Assembly (NCBI GenBank): GCA_002368355.1
Contig: AP018281.1
Location: 4,030,001 to 4,094,000, forward strand
Source: Chondrocystis sp. NIES-4102
GTDB lineage: Bacteria; Cyanobacteriota; Cyanobacteriia; Cyanobacteriales; Xenococcaceae
Direction of reading: 5' to 3'
Length of the DNA: 64,000 bases
Positions 56,591 through 64,000 of the stretch are shown one piece after another. Both the position numbers and the translations under genes were made by a program. Position 1 is the stretch's first letter; every line of letters starts with the position of its first letter. The notes beneath the pieces are model-generated. The model was not told the DNA's origin. It saw nothing but the letters and a program-made list of their open reading frames with translations, and did not search any database.

Positions 56591-57136
56591 TTATTTTTTA
56601 TTACTGATTAAAGCGACATGAATTTTAGAATCTTCTAATTGAGCAATGTCTACAGTAATATCAGGACCAAAAAACTTTTCGATCTTTTCTTTTCTTTCTT
56701 CCCATTCTTCTAAAGGAAAAAAAGGCGAATAATACTCCATTAACAAAGTATATGCCCCGTCTCTCGATTGCTCTTGAATCCCTACTAATTGTGGTCTTTC
56801 TTCATCAGTAGGACTAAGACCTAACTTAGCCAAAGACTCATCTAGATGCGCCTCTTGCCCATAACGATAACGAGTTACATCTTTACGTAATTGATCTTGG
56901 GTAGGGGTCGCAAGCGATCGCAATTGTTTTATTTCAGGACTAGTTTCTACTGTATAAGGTACAGGTTTCAACTCAGCAGCCTTTAAAGCCAATCCACCCA
57001 ATAATAAAGGAATACCGTAAAAGAATCCTGCCAGATTCAAAGTGTTGAGTCCTACCGCGTAGGCATAAAAACCGACAGCAGTTAAGATCCCTCCCACAGT
57101 CAAGCCTACAGCCGCCAATGGTATTTTACGCAACAT
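56591..57136 (-). CDS. DUF2854 family membrane protein
   Basis: With ATG at 57136 (MLRKIPLAAVGLTVGG) the protein has 181 residues. Two membrane helices (about 8-27 and 32-50; VGLTVGGILTAVGFYAYAVG and LAGFFYGIPLLLGGLALK) are followed by a soluble domain with KPVPY and DESLAKLGLSPTDEERPQLV. The pattern is typical for the DUF2854 family of cyanobacteria and chloroplasts, of unknown function. A TTG 11 codons upstream is in frame but not like the family. It is divergent from the small gene at 57214. Confidence 0.82.
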   Translation of the reverse strand: MLRKIPLAAVGLTVGGILTAVGFYAYAVGLNTLNLAGFFYGIPLLLGGLALKAAELKPVPYTVETSPEIKQLRSLATPTQDQLRKDVTRYRYGQEAHLDESLAKLGLSPTDEERPQLVGIQEQSRDGAYTLLMEYYSPFFPLEEWEERKEKIEKFFGPDITVDIAQLEDSKIHVALISNKK

Positions 57137-57213
57137 AGTCAAAAGTAAAAAATTGTTTAAATTTATCAATATTGTCTATTCTAGAGCTATTAGACACTCC
57201 GTTGAACAAAAAT

Positions 57214-57393
57214 ATGGACAAAATTGATATCAAAGCTAGAATAGCTAAAATTGCAATTCAAAGGGATTCTTTAGTTGAATTGCTAGAAAAACCTAATTTA
57301 GGTACTTTAAGGATAGACGTAGATCAAGCCCTCGAAGAATTAGATGAACTGGTGGATGAGTTTAATGAAACTTTTCCTGAAGAGAAAATGTAA
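57214..57393 (+). CDS. Small acidic helical protein of unknown function
   Basis: From ATG at 57214 the product has 59 residues: MDKIDIKARIAKIAIQRDSL, then an acidic helix with QALEELDELVDEFNETFPEE. It is probably a helical hairpin or dimer-forming helix. I recall similar short cyanobacterial proteins without function. A TTG at 57172 would add 14 residues that look unlike coding sequence. It is divergent from DUF2854. Confidence 0.6.
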   Translation: MDKIDIKARIAKIAIQRDSLVELLEKPNLGTLRIDVDQALEELDELVDEFNETFPEEKM

Positions 57394-57673
57394 TTAGGCG
57401 TATTTTCTAAGCTTGACTAATGGGCAACAATATACTGGAAATTGTTATTAATTTGATTAATACGCGCTTTTTTCCTAAATATTTTTTAAAACATTTGATA
57501 AATATAATTGCTGCTCATCAGTCTTGCATCAAATCACTATTATATTGGTGCAGATGTACTTAACAAACATCACTATCATCACCTTATTTTTTTAGAGTTT
57601 TATAACTTTAATTGCCATAGAGGTAGATATTTCAAGTAACTTCATAAATGAATACCAATAATTTGTTGACGTA

Positions 57674-57988
57674 GTGAAATATTTTTTTCTAAGTGAAGGC
57701 TGGACATACGGTAGAGTTTGGGAATTTGGAGGATTATGGAACTATACAGATTGGGGACGTAATCCCCAAATACAACGTCTTGATTGTGGTACAGTTCAAC
57801 AAGGAGAAACTTTGTGGCTCTATGCAGTCGAAGATGCTGTGCTGATGATTGAAGTAAGACCTTCAGAGGAATCTATAACATCATCGAGCATTGGACAAGT
57901 AGTACTCAAACGCTTAATTGATGCTGAACAAGTAATCGAAATTTTGATACGATCAGAAGCGATATTTAATTCAGCTAACAAACAATAA
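57674..57988 (+). CDS. Hypothetical protein
   Basis: The 104-residue soluble product has an aromatic-rich N-terminus (MKYFFLSEGWTYGRVWEFGG, LWNYTDW). A hydrophobic strand (LWLYAVEDAVLMIEVRP) follows, and the C-terminus is a helix (QVVLKRLIDAEQVIEILI). It looks like a small globular cyanobacterial protein; no known family comes to mind. The start is GTG at 57674, without a clear ribosome binding site. It precedes psbB by 373 bases. Confidence 0.55.
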   Translation: MKYFFLSEGWTYGRVWEFGGLWNYTDWGRNPQIQRLDCGTVQQGETLWLYAVEDAVLMIEVRPSEESITSSSIGQVVLKRLIDAEQVIEILIRSEAIFNSANKQ

Positions 57989-58361
57989 AAGCTATTTAAG
58001 TATAAGAGGCTGCTATTTGCTTATCTGTCTACGTTAGTGAATTTTTGAACATAGGTATGGTTATATTTAACCCAACCAAGCAAGGCAATAGCTTTTAACT
58101 TAACATCCAGGTTAGGAATATATCATGTATATAAAATAATTTTATATATCCTACCTCAGTCTAAAGAAAACTTGTGCCTATTAGCTTTCATTATCAATGA
58201 TATTCTTGTTATAAAAGTTAACTTTTGTCGACAAGAGTCGATAATTCTTGCAATAGGTTCTAACAATAGTTACACTTCTTTAAATAAATAGTATTTTCAA
58301 GTCTTTCTTGAATAAGCCCGTTTTTTTAAATTAATTAAATTAATTAGGAGGAGCGTAGTCT
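57989..58361. other. Upstream region of psbB
   Basis: 373 bases without a gene. A 10-base palindrome TTGTCGACAA lies at 58225-58234, part of the longer near-palindrome CTTTTGTCGACAAGAG. It may be an operator. AGGAGG at 58346-58351 is the psbB Shine-Dalgarno sequence. Repeats of TTAATTAA precede it. Confidence 0.5.
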
Positions 58362-59894
58362 ATGGGACTACCTTGGTATCGAGTTCATACAGTCGTCCTG
58401 AATGATCCAGGCAGACTAATATCAGTTCATTTAATGCATACTGCTTTAGTGGCAGGCTGGGCAGGTTCAATGGCTCTATTTGAGTTAGCCACTTTTGATC
58501 CTAGCGATGCTGTATTAAATCCCATGTGGCGACAAGGTATGTTTGTACTACCTTTTATGGCTCGTCTTGGGGTAGATACATCATGGGGTGGCTGGAGCGT
58601 CACTGGAGCAACAGGTTTAGATCCTGGTTATTGGTCTTTTGAAGGTGTTGCGATCGCTCATATCGTTTTATCTGGTTTATTATTTTTAGCAGCAGTATGG
58701 CATTGGGTTTATTGGGATTTAGACCTATTTGTTGATTCTCGTACTGGTCAACCAGCTTTAGATTTGCCAAAAATGTTTGGTATCCATTTATTTTTGTCAG
58801 GTCTACTATGTTTCGGTTTTGGTGCGTTCCACCTCACAGGCTTGTGGGGTCCTGGAATGTGGGTATCTGATGCCTTTGGGTTAACAGGTCACGTACAGCC
58901 AGTTGCACCTGAATGGGGTCCTGCGGGATTTAATCCTTTTAATCCTGGTGGAGTTGTAGCCCATCACATCGCTGCTGGTATTGTTGGTATTATTGCTGGT
59001 TTATTTCACCTCAGTGTTCGTCCTCCAGAAAGACTTTATAAAGCTCTGAGAATGGGTAACATTGAAACTGTTCTCTCAAGTAGTATTGCAGCAGTATTTT
59101 TTGCAGCTTTCGTTGTTACAGGGACAATGTGGTATGGTAACGCCACAACACCTATTGAATTATTTGGCCCAACTCGTTATCAGTGGGATCAAGGTTATTT
59201 CAAACAAGAAATTGAACGTCGAGTTGCAACTGCTATGGATGACGGTTTAAGTCGTTCAGAAGCTTGGTCAGCAATTCCTGAAAAATTGGCGTTTTATGAC
59301 TATGTTGGTAATAGCCCAGCTAAAGGTGGTTTGTTCCGTACAGGAGCAATGGATAGTGGTGATGGTATCGCCCAAGAATGGTTAGGACACGCAGTATTTA
59401 CCGATGCAGAAGGTCGTGAATTAGAAGTTCGCCGTATGCCCAACTTCTTTGAAACTTTCCCTGTAATCTTGACAGATTCTGATGGCGTTGTTAGAGCAGA
59501 TATTCCTTTCCGTCGTGCTGAGTCTAAACTTAGCGTAGAACAAAGTGGCGTAACTGTTGCTTTTTATGGCGGAGCTTTAGATGGTGAAACCTTTGATGAT
59601 CCATCTGCTGTTAAAAAATATGCTCGTAAGGCTCAGTTAGGTGAAGCTTTCGTGTTTGATACTGAAACCTTAAGTTCTGACGGTGTATTCCGCACTAGCC
59701 CTCGTGGTTGGTTTACCTTTGGTCATGCTTGTTTTGCTTTATTATTCTTCTTTGGTCATATCTGGCATGGTTCTCGTACACTATATCGAGATGTATTTGC
59801 AGGTGTTGACCCTGAATTAGAAGAAGAACAAGTAGAATGGGGCTTCTATCAGAAAGTTGGTGACAAATCAACTCGTTCGGCAAAAGGAGCATAA
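58362..59894 (+). CDS. psbB: Photosystem II CP47 chlorophyll-binding protein
   Basis: The 510-residue inner antenna protein of photosystem II starts [20 protein letters not shown], as expected. Six membrane helices with chlorophyll-ligating histidines are seen ([82 protein letters not shown]). The large lumenal loop lies between about 260 and 445. It passes energy from the phycobilisome and antenna to the reaction centre. AGGAGG precedes the ATG by 10 bases. psbT follows after 171 bases. Confidence 0.98.
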   Translation: MGLPWYRVHTVVLNDPGRLISVHLMHTALVAGWAGSMALFELATFDPSDAVLNPMWRQGMFVLPFMARLGVDTSWGGWSVTGATGLDPGYWSFEGVAIAHIVLSGLLFLAAVWHWVYWDLDLFVDSRTGQPALDLPKMFGIHLFLSGLLCFGFGAFHLTGLWGPGMWVSDAFGLTGHVQPVAPEWGPAGFNPFNPGGVVAHHIAAGIVGIIAGLFHLSVRPPERLYKALRMGNIETVLSSSIAAVFFAAFVVTGTMWYGNATTPIELFGPTRYQWDQGYFKQEIERRVATAMDDGLSRSEAWSAIPEKLAFYDYVGNSPAKGGLFRTGAMDSGDGIAQEWLGHAVFTDAEGRELEVRRMPNFFETFPVILTDSDGVVRADIPFRRAESKLSVEQSGVTVAFYGGALDGETFDDPSAVKKYARKAQLGEAFVFDTETLSSDGVFRTSPRGWFTFGHACFALLFFFGHIWHGSRTLYRDVFAGVDPELEEEQVEWGFYQKVGDKSTRSAKGA

Positions 59895-59938
59895 AACACT
59901 GTATTTAATTGACAGTGGCAATCTATAGGTTATATAAG

Positions 59939-59984
59939 GCAAGGGAAATAAAATAAAAATCAATATCTTAGTTAGTTCCCTTGC
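59939..59984 (+). other. Perfect inverted repeat in the psbB-psbT spacer
   Basis: GCAAGGGAA (59939-59947) and TTCCCTTGC (59976-59984) form a 9-base stem with a 28-base loop. No T-run follows. It may be an RNA processing or stabilising element between the two photosystem II genes, or a partial terminator. Confidence 0.5.
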
Positions 59985-60065
59985 TAACTTCTCCCAATCA
60001 AGTCCAACAACTTAAAAGTTATTTTGTTGGTAAAATAACATTAAAAGCATTTAAAGGTTTTAAAT

Positions 60066-60161
60066 ATGGAAAGTGTTGCATATATTCTGGTTTTAGCTAT
60101 GGCATTGGCAGTTTTATTTTTTGCGATCGCCTTCCGCGAACCACCCCGTATTGAAAAATAA
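60066..60161 (+). CDS. psbT: Photosystem II reaction centre protein T
   Basis: The 31-residue single-helix protein starts MESVAYILVLAMALAVLFFA and ends REPPRIEK, the PsbT signature. It lies at the photosystem II dimer interface and helps repair. It is the usual neighbour of psbB. A HIP1 site falls inside the coding sequence. Its length is below ordinary gene-finding limits. Confidence 0.97.
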   Translation: MESVAYILVLAMALAVLFFAIAFREPPRIEK

Positions 60162-60322
60162 TTGCTACGTAAGACGCTAAAAGTTAAGTATTTTTAAGAT
60201 TTTGGCATTTCTGAGTCTTTATTACTTATGGTCTGTCGTTAGACAGATTATGATGTAGGCAATGGCTCAGATTTGTTGTAGAGATCAACAATTAATAATT
60301 ATAATAAGCGTCTATTAGATTC

Positions 60323-60883
60323 ATGCATTGTCCCAATTGTCAGCACACCGAAAGTCGAGTCTTAGAGTCTCGTTCTACAGAAAGTGGGCAGAGTATCCGT
60401 CGTCGTCGAGAATGTCTTAATTGTAAGCAGAGGTTCACTACTTACGAAAGAATTGAATTAGTGCCAATTACAGTTATCAAAAGAGATAGTAGCAGAGAAT
60501 CTTTTGATCGCGATAAACTGTTGAGAGGCATACTTAGAGCTTGTGAGAAAACCAAAGTTTCATATCAAAAAGCTGAATTAATCGTAGATAATATTGAAGC
60601 AAGATTACAGCAAAATCCTGGCAGGGAGTTTAGCAGTAGCGAAATTGGTGAACTTGTTTTACAAAATCTACGTTATGAAAATGAAGTAGCATACATTCGC
60701 TTCGCCTCAGTATATCGCAAATTTCAAGGAATTAAAGATTTTATTGAAACCCTCAATCATTTGCAAAGTGAAAATTCTCAAGAAGCTGAATTTAATCCTT
60801 GGCAATTAAGCAGCAAGTCTAATATCTCAAGCCCTACCGTTTATTTAAAAGATAAGCAAGTAGATACTTTACAAACTCAGTAA
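60323..60883 (+). CDS. nrdR: Transcriptional repressor NrdR
   Basis: NrdR binds NrdR boxes and represses ribonucleotide reductase genes in response to dATP/ATP. The N-terminal zinc ribbon uses Cys3, Cys6, Cys31 and Cys34 ([17 protein letters not shown]). An ATP-cone domain (about 49-139; [19 protein letters not shown]) follows. The 186 residues are slightly longer than the usual 150-170 because of a polar tail. ATG at 60323 is the start. No NrdR boxes were searched for in this window. Confidence 0.95.
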   Translation: MHCPNCQHTESRVLESRSTESGQSIRRRRECLNCKQRFTTYERIELVPITVIKRDSSRESFDRDKLLRGILRACEKTKVSYQKAELIVDNIEARLQQNPGREFSSSEIGELVLQNLRYENEVAYIRFASVYRKFQGIKDFIETLNHLQSENSQEAEFNPWQLSSKSNISSPTVYLKDKQVDTLQTQ

Positions 60884-61204
60884 AAAGTTTACAGCTTAAT
60901 AATTACATAAGAGCAAAAACTTATTTAACTAGCATTTTAGATAAAAACCGAATAAAAAACTCACCCTTGACCAAATAAAAAGTTACAATGGTATAATGCC
61001 ATTTTGGCGACAAATAGCAATATGATTCAGTAGCAAAGTGTTTTATATATTTATATAATCCCACGTGTGGCATTTTTGTTAGCTGGAAAGCCTAGAAAAT
61101 GTAGGTGTAGGCTGCACAAAAATTAGGTGAGTGTACATCAAGCAGGAGGCTCATCAATCAAAAAAATAAGGAAATACAATAAGGAATAAGGACATCTAAT
61201 CCAT
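60884..61204. other. Upstream region of rps1
   Basis: 321 bases, AT-rich. TCCCACGTGTGGCA near 61058-61071 has a CACGTG core. AAGGAATAAGGA precedes the ATG of rps1 with imperfect spacing. No small gene is convincing. Confidence 0.4.
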
Positions 61205-62266
61205 ATGGTCAATCAGCAAGCAAATAGTACTAAAGATATTGGTTTTACTCACGACGATTTCGCTGCTCTTCTCGATAAATACGACTATCATTTTAGTCCT
61301 GGAGATATAGTAGCAGGAACAGTTTTTAGTATGGAACCAAGAGGAGCTTTGATTGACATAGGTGCTAAAACTGCTGCTTACATTCCCATTCAGGAGATGT
61401 CGATTAATAGAGTTGATAATCCTAACGAAGTTTTACAAGCAGATGAAACTAGAGAATTTTTTATTCTCACAGACGAAAATGAAGATGGGCAATTAACTTT
61501 ATCCATTAGACGTATAGAATATATGCGTGCTTGGGAGCGTGTAAGACAGCTACAACAGGAAGATGCAACAGTGCGTTCTAATGTTTTTGCGACTAACCGA
61601 GGTGGTGCTTTAGTTAGAATCGAAGGCTTAAGAGGTTTTATCCCTGGTTCTCATATCAGTGCTAGAGAAGCGAAGGAAGATTTAGTAGGAGAAGATCTAC
61701 CCCTAAAATTTTTGGAGGTAGATGAAGAGCGCAATAGACTAGTTCTCAGCCATCGTCGAGCTTTAGTGGAGCGCAAGATGAACGGTTTAGAAGTGGGTCA
61801 AGTTGTTCGAGGTTCTGTACGTGGTATAAAACCTTATGGTGCATTTATAGATATTGGTGGAGTAAGCGGGTTATTACATATTTCCGAAATTTCTCACGAC
61901 CATATTGATACTCCTCACAGTGTGTTTGGGGTTAATGACGAATTAAAAGTTATGATTATTGACCTAGATGCAGAACGAGGTCGTATATCCCTATCTACTA
62001 AACAGCTAGAACCCGAACCAGGAGATATGCTGAAAAATAGAGAAGTAGTATTTGAAAAAGCCGAGGAAATGGCAGAGAAATATCGTCAGAAACTACTCGC
62101 AGAGGCTGAAGGATTAACGTTAGATGAAGATATTCCATCAGCAACAGAAGAGATAGAAGAGTCAGAAGAAGTTGTTACTGAAGATACCGCAGTAACCGAA
62201 GCAGAAGAAGAACAAGAAGAAGTTGATTCTGAAGGTGAAATGGTAGGAGCAGGAGCAGAAGAGTAA
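61205..62266 (+). CDS. rpsA: 30S ribosomal protein S1
   Basis: The 353-residue protein has three S1 RNA-binding domains: about 30-100 (FSPGDIVAGTVFSMEPRGAL), 115-185 (VFATNRGGALVRIEGLRGFI) and 195-270 (GLEVGQVVRGSVRGIKPYGA). A long acidic tail rich in Glu (about 310-353) follows. Cyanobacteria have S1 proteins of about this size that help bring mRNAs to the ribosome. ATG at 61205 is used. A compact terminator lies 25 bases after the stop. Confidence 0.96.
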   Translation: MVNQQANSTKDIGFTHDDFAALLDKYDYHFSPGDIVAGTVFSMEPRGALIDIGAKTAAYIPIQEMSINRVDNPNEVLQADETREFFILTDENEDGQLTLSIRRIEYMRAWERVRQLQQEDATVRSNVFATNRGGALVRIEGLRGFIPGSHISAREAKEDLVGEDLPLKFLEVDEERNRLVLSHRRALVERKMNGLEVGQVVRGSVRGIKPYGAFIDIGGVSGLLHISEISHDHIDTPHSVFGVNDELKVMIIDLDAERGRISLSTKQLEPEPGDMLKNREVVFEKAEEMAEKYRQKLLAEAEGLTLDEDIPSATEEIEESEEVVTEDTAVTEAEEEQEEVDSEGEMVGAGAEE

Positions 62267-62291
62267 AAATAAACTCAGTGTTAAATATTAA

Positions 62292-62318
62292 GGGAGGAGA
62301 ATTTTCCTCTCTTTTTTT
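62292..62318 (+). terminator. Intrinsic terminator of rps1
   Basis: GAGGAG (62294-62299) and TTCCTC (62304-62309) form a stem with an AATT loop and one G-T pair; TCTTTTTTT follows. It lies between rps1 and the HAD gene, so the HAD gene's frame before 62347 is probably not translated. Confidence 0.75.
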
Positions 62319-62346
62319 ATTAATTATTAGTTACAGGAGAAAAACT

Positions 62347-63087
62347 TTGCCAGTTGCGATCGCTTGTCACCATCTTCAATTCTCTAATATCAGTGCAATT
62401 ATTTTTGATAAAGATGGCACTTTGGAGGATTCTTTAAAATTCTGGCGAGAAGTGGGAATGCAAAGAGCGCGCCTAATTGATGCTCAAATACCAGGAATAG
62501 GAGAGCCATTGTTAATGGCATTTGGAATACAAGATAATACCATAGATTCTCAAGGGTTAATGGCATTAGGTAGCCGTCTGGAAAATGAAATTGCAGCAGC
62601 AGCTTACATTGCTGAGACAGGTAGAAGTTGGTATGAAGCTAAAAAAATTGCTCAGGCAGCTTTTGCTGAGGTAAATCAATCCCCATATTTATCCAAAACT
62701 CCTACATCCGCACCCCTATTTCCAGAAGTTAAAGTTACTTTAAATAATTTAGTTAATGCAGGATTAAAGTTAGGAATTTTATCTGCCGACTCTAGTGCTG
62801 GGGTTCAAGACTTTGTAGTAAGTCATCAATTACAAGAATATATTCAGCTAAGTATGGGAGTAGATGATCAAATTAGTAAACCAGATCCGCAATTACTTAT
62901 ACAAGCTTGCCAAACTTTGCAAGTACCTCTAAATCAGACATTAATGGTAGGTGATGGAATTAATGATATGATTATGGCAAAAAAGGCTAAAGTAGCAGGA
63001 GCAATTGGTATTTGTCGTCAAAAAAATAGCCTACTTCCTCAAGCAGATGTTCAAATTGCCAGTTTAGCGGAAATTCAAGTTTTGTAA
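62347..63087 (+). CDS. HAD superfamily hydrolase
   Basis: From TTG at 62347, preceded by AGGAG seven bases upstream, the product has 246 residues. Motif I is IIFDKDGTLEDS (nucleophile Asp first), motif II ILSADSS, motif III SKPDP and motif IV GDGINDMIMAKKA. This is the Cof/phosphoglycolate phosphatase-like group of HAD enzymes. A GTG at 62278 is in frame but would translate through the rps1 terminator, so I reject it. The substrate is unknown. metK follows. Confidence 0.86.
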   Translation: MPVAIACHHLQFSNISAIIFDKDGTLEDSLKFWREVGMQRARLIDAQIPGIGEPLLMAFGIQDNTIDSQGLMALGSRLENEIAAAAYIAETGRSWYEAKKIAQAAFAEVNQSPYLSKTPTSAPLFPEVKVTLNNLVNAGLKLGILSADSSAGVQDFVVSHQLQEYIQLSMGVDDQISKPDPQLLIQACQTLQVPLNQTLMVGDGINDMIMAKKAKVAGAIGICRQKNSLLPQADVQIASLAEIQVL

Positions 63088-63182
63088 TAAAGGAGACAAA
63101 CCTGTATTATATACTCTGATGCTCCGATGTTTAGGTTAAAATCTGGCATTAACGCTAAAATCTCACAGGGGAATATATAGAA

Positions 63183-64000
63183 TTGTCTCGTAACTACTTA
63201 TTTACCTCCGAATCGGTCACAGAAGGTCATCCTGACAAAATTTGTGACCAAATCTCCGATACTATCTTAGATGCTTTACTGTCTCAAGATCCTCTTAGTC
63301 GCGTTGCTGCCGAAGTTGTAGTTAACACGGGCTTAGTTTTGGTTACAGGAGAAATTACGACTAAAGCTCAAGTCAATTATGTAGATCTAGTTAGAAAGAA
63401 AATTGCCGAAATAGGCTATACTAATGCTGAAAATGGATTTTCCGCCAATAGTTGTTCAGTATTAATCGCCTTAGATGAACAATCTTCAGACATTGCTCAA
63501 GGTGTTACTTCTGCTCAAGAGCAAAGAGAATCATTAAGTGATGACGAGTTAGATAAAATTGGGGCTGGTGATCAAGGCATTATGTTTGGATATGCCTGTA
63601 ATGAAACTCCAGAGTTGATGCCTATGCCTATCAGTTTGGCTCACCGTATGTCTCGTCGTTTAGCACAAGTCCGAAAACAAGGGGAGCTATCTTATTTGCG
63701 CCCTGATGGGAAAACTCAAGTTTCGGTGCAATATGAAAATGGTAAGCCCGTTGGTATCGATACTATTTTGATTTCTACGCAGCACACAGAAACAATTGGT
63801 GATATTTCTGAAGGTAGTGCTGTACAGAAGAAGATTAAAGATGACCTTTGGTCTGCTGTAGTTCAACCTATATTTGCTGATCTAGATTTAAAGCCTGGTG
63901 ATCATACTCGCTTTTTGGTAAATCCTACAGGTAAATTTGTGATTGGTGGACCTCAAGGTGATTCTGGACTAACTGGTCGCAAAATCATTGTAGATACTTA
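63183..64000 (+). CDS. metK: S-adenosylmethionine synthetase (3' end outside window)
   Basis: TTG at 63183 starts [20 protein letters not shown] (as initiator Met), the family N-terminus. The 272 codons visible include [25 protein letters not shown] and the [16 protein letters not shown] loop. MetK joins methionine and ATP to SAM. AGGGGA lies about ten bases upstream. The gene runs off the right edge without a stop. It is not overlapped by the HAD gene. Confidence 0.96.
   Translation, partial: MSRNYLFTSESVTEGHPDKICDQISDTILDALLSQDPLSRVAAEVVVNTGLVLVTGEITTKAQVNYVDLVRKKIAEIGYTNAENGFSANSCSVLIALDEQSSDIAQGVTSAQEQRESLSDDELDKIGAGDQGIMFGYACNETPELMPMPISLAHRMSRRLAQVRKQGELSYLRPDGKTQVSVQYENGKPVGIDTILISTQHTETIGDISEGSAVQKKIKDDLWSAVVQPIFADLDLKPGDHTRFLVNPTGKFVIGGPQGDSGLTGRKIIVDT

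Noticed and set aside
57420-57563. 47-residue plus-strand frame starting MGNNILEIVINLINT
   Set aside because: It has an ATG and no inner stop, but no ribosome binding site and no recognisable similarity; AT-rich DNA gives such frames by chance.
62278-62346. Upstream GTG start for the HAD gene
   Set aside because: Translation would pass through the rps1 terminator hairpin, and the TTG at 62347 has a well-placed AGGAG.

Overview
The window is a piece of a cyanobacterial chromosome. It carries photosystem I (psaF-psaJ) and photosystem II (psbB-psbT) genes, a phycocyanin operon (cpcB-cpcA-linkers-cpcD-pcyA), ycf54, and many copies of the HIP1 octamer GCGATCGC. The DNA is AT-rich and intergenic spaces are often long and filled with heptamer-type short tandem repeats. 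This fits a unicellular, baeocytous or similar cyanobacterium of the low-GC kind. I cannot name the species from the sequence alone.

Layout. 1-10054: the end of lysC, a Ser/Thr kinase with a PsbP-like tail, an ammonium transporter, a small zinc-ribbon gene, a ClC-CBS-USP chloride channel and sppA. 10055-13355 is a scarred region: frameshifted remnants of a TauE/SafE-type permease lie on both sides of an intact HPP-family membrane gene and an IS200/IS605 element whose TnpB lacks the usual zinc finger. 13356-15767: two small membrane or secreted orphans and murT. 16270-25320 is a light-harvesting and signalling block: cpcB, cpcA, a decayed first rod linker (internal deletion plus frameshift), an intact cpcC, cpcD, pcyA, then a soluble PAS-GAF-PAS histidine kinase, a CheY-like receiver and a five-domain receiver/winged-helix/HPt/receiver/receiver regulator. 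PcyA makes the bilin that CpcA and CpcB carry. The kinase's GAF domain resembles a bilin-binding GAF but has Cys-Leu where Cys-His is usual.

25332-32253: DUF1823, a DMT transporter, a methyltransferase, a PP2C phosphatase/FHA-kinase pair and tsaD. 32462-37603: psaF, psaJ, chrA and a UPF0182 membrane protein. 38022-46269: two orphan membrane proteins, an M15 peptidase, an ACT-malic enzyme, trmB, DUF4330, a small secreted protein made of two 37-residue N/Q-rich repeats, cardiolipin synthase and an EEP-fold hydrolase. 46270-50763: a duplicated noncoding block, small orphans, ycf54, pdxJ, a YbjN-like gene, a 48-codon remnant of a DevC-type ABC permease and an AT-rich orphan gene. 50858-55627 is one very large gene joining a caspase-like protease, a second catalytically degraded caspase-like unit, an nSTAND NTPase, a membrane or hydrophobic segment and about ten WD40 repeats. 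55973-64000 returns to core genes: a response regulator, DUF2854, psbB, psbT, nrdR, rps1, a HAD hydrolase and the 5' part of metK.

The most interesting loci are the caspase/pseudo-caspase/STAND/WD40 gene with its unknown downstream neighbour, the phosphorelay block next to pcyA, the decayed cpcC copy, the zinc-finger-less TnpB, and the small N/Q-repeat secreted protein with a duplicated terminator. No tRNA, rRNA or CRISPR array was seen.
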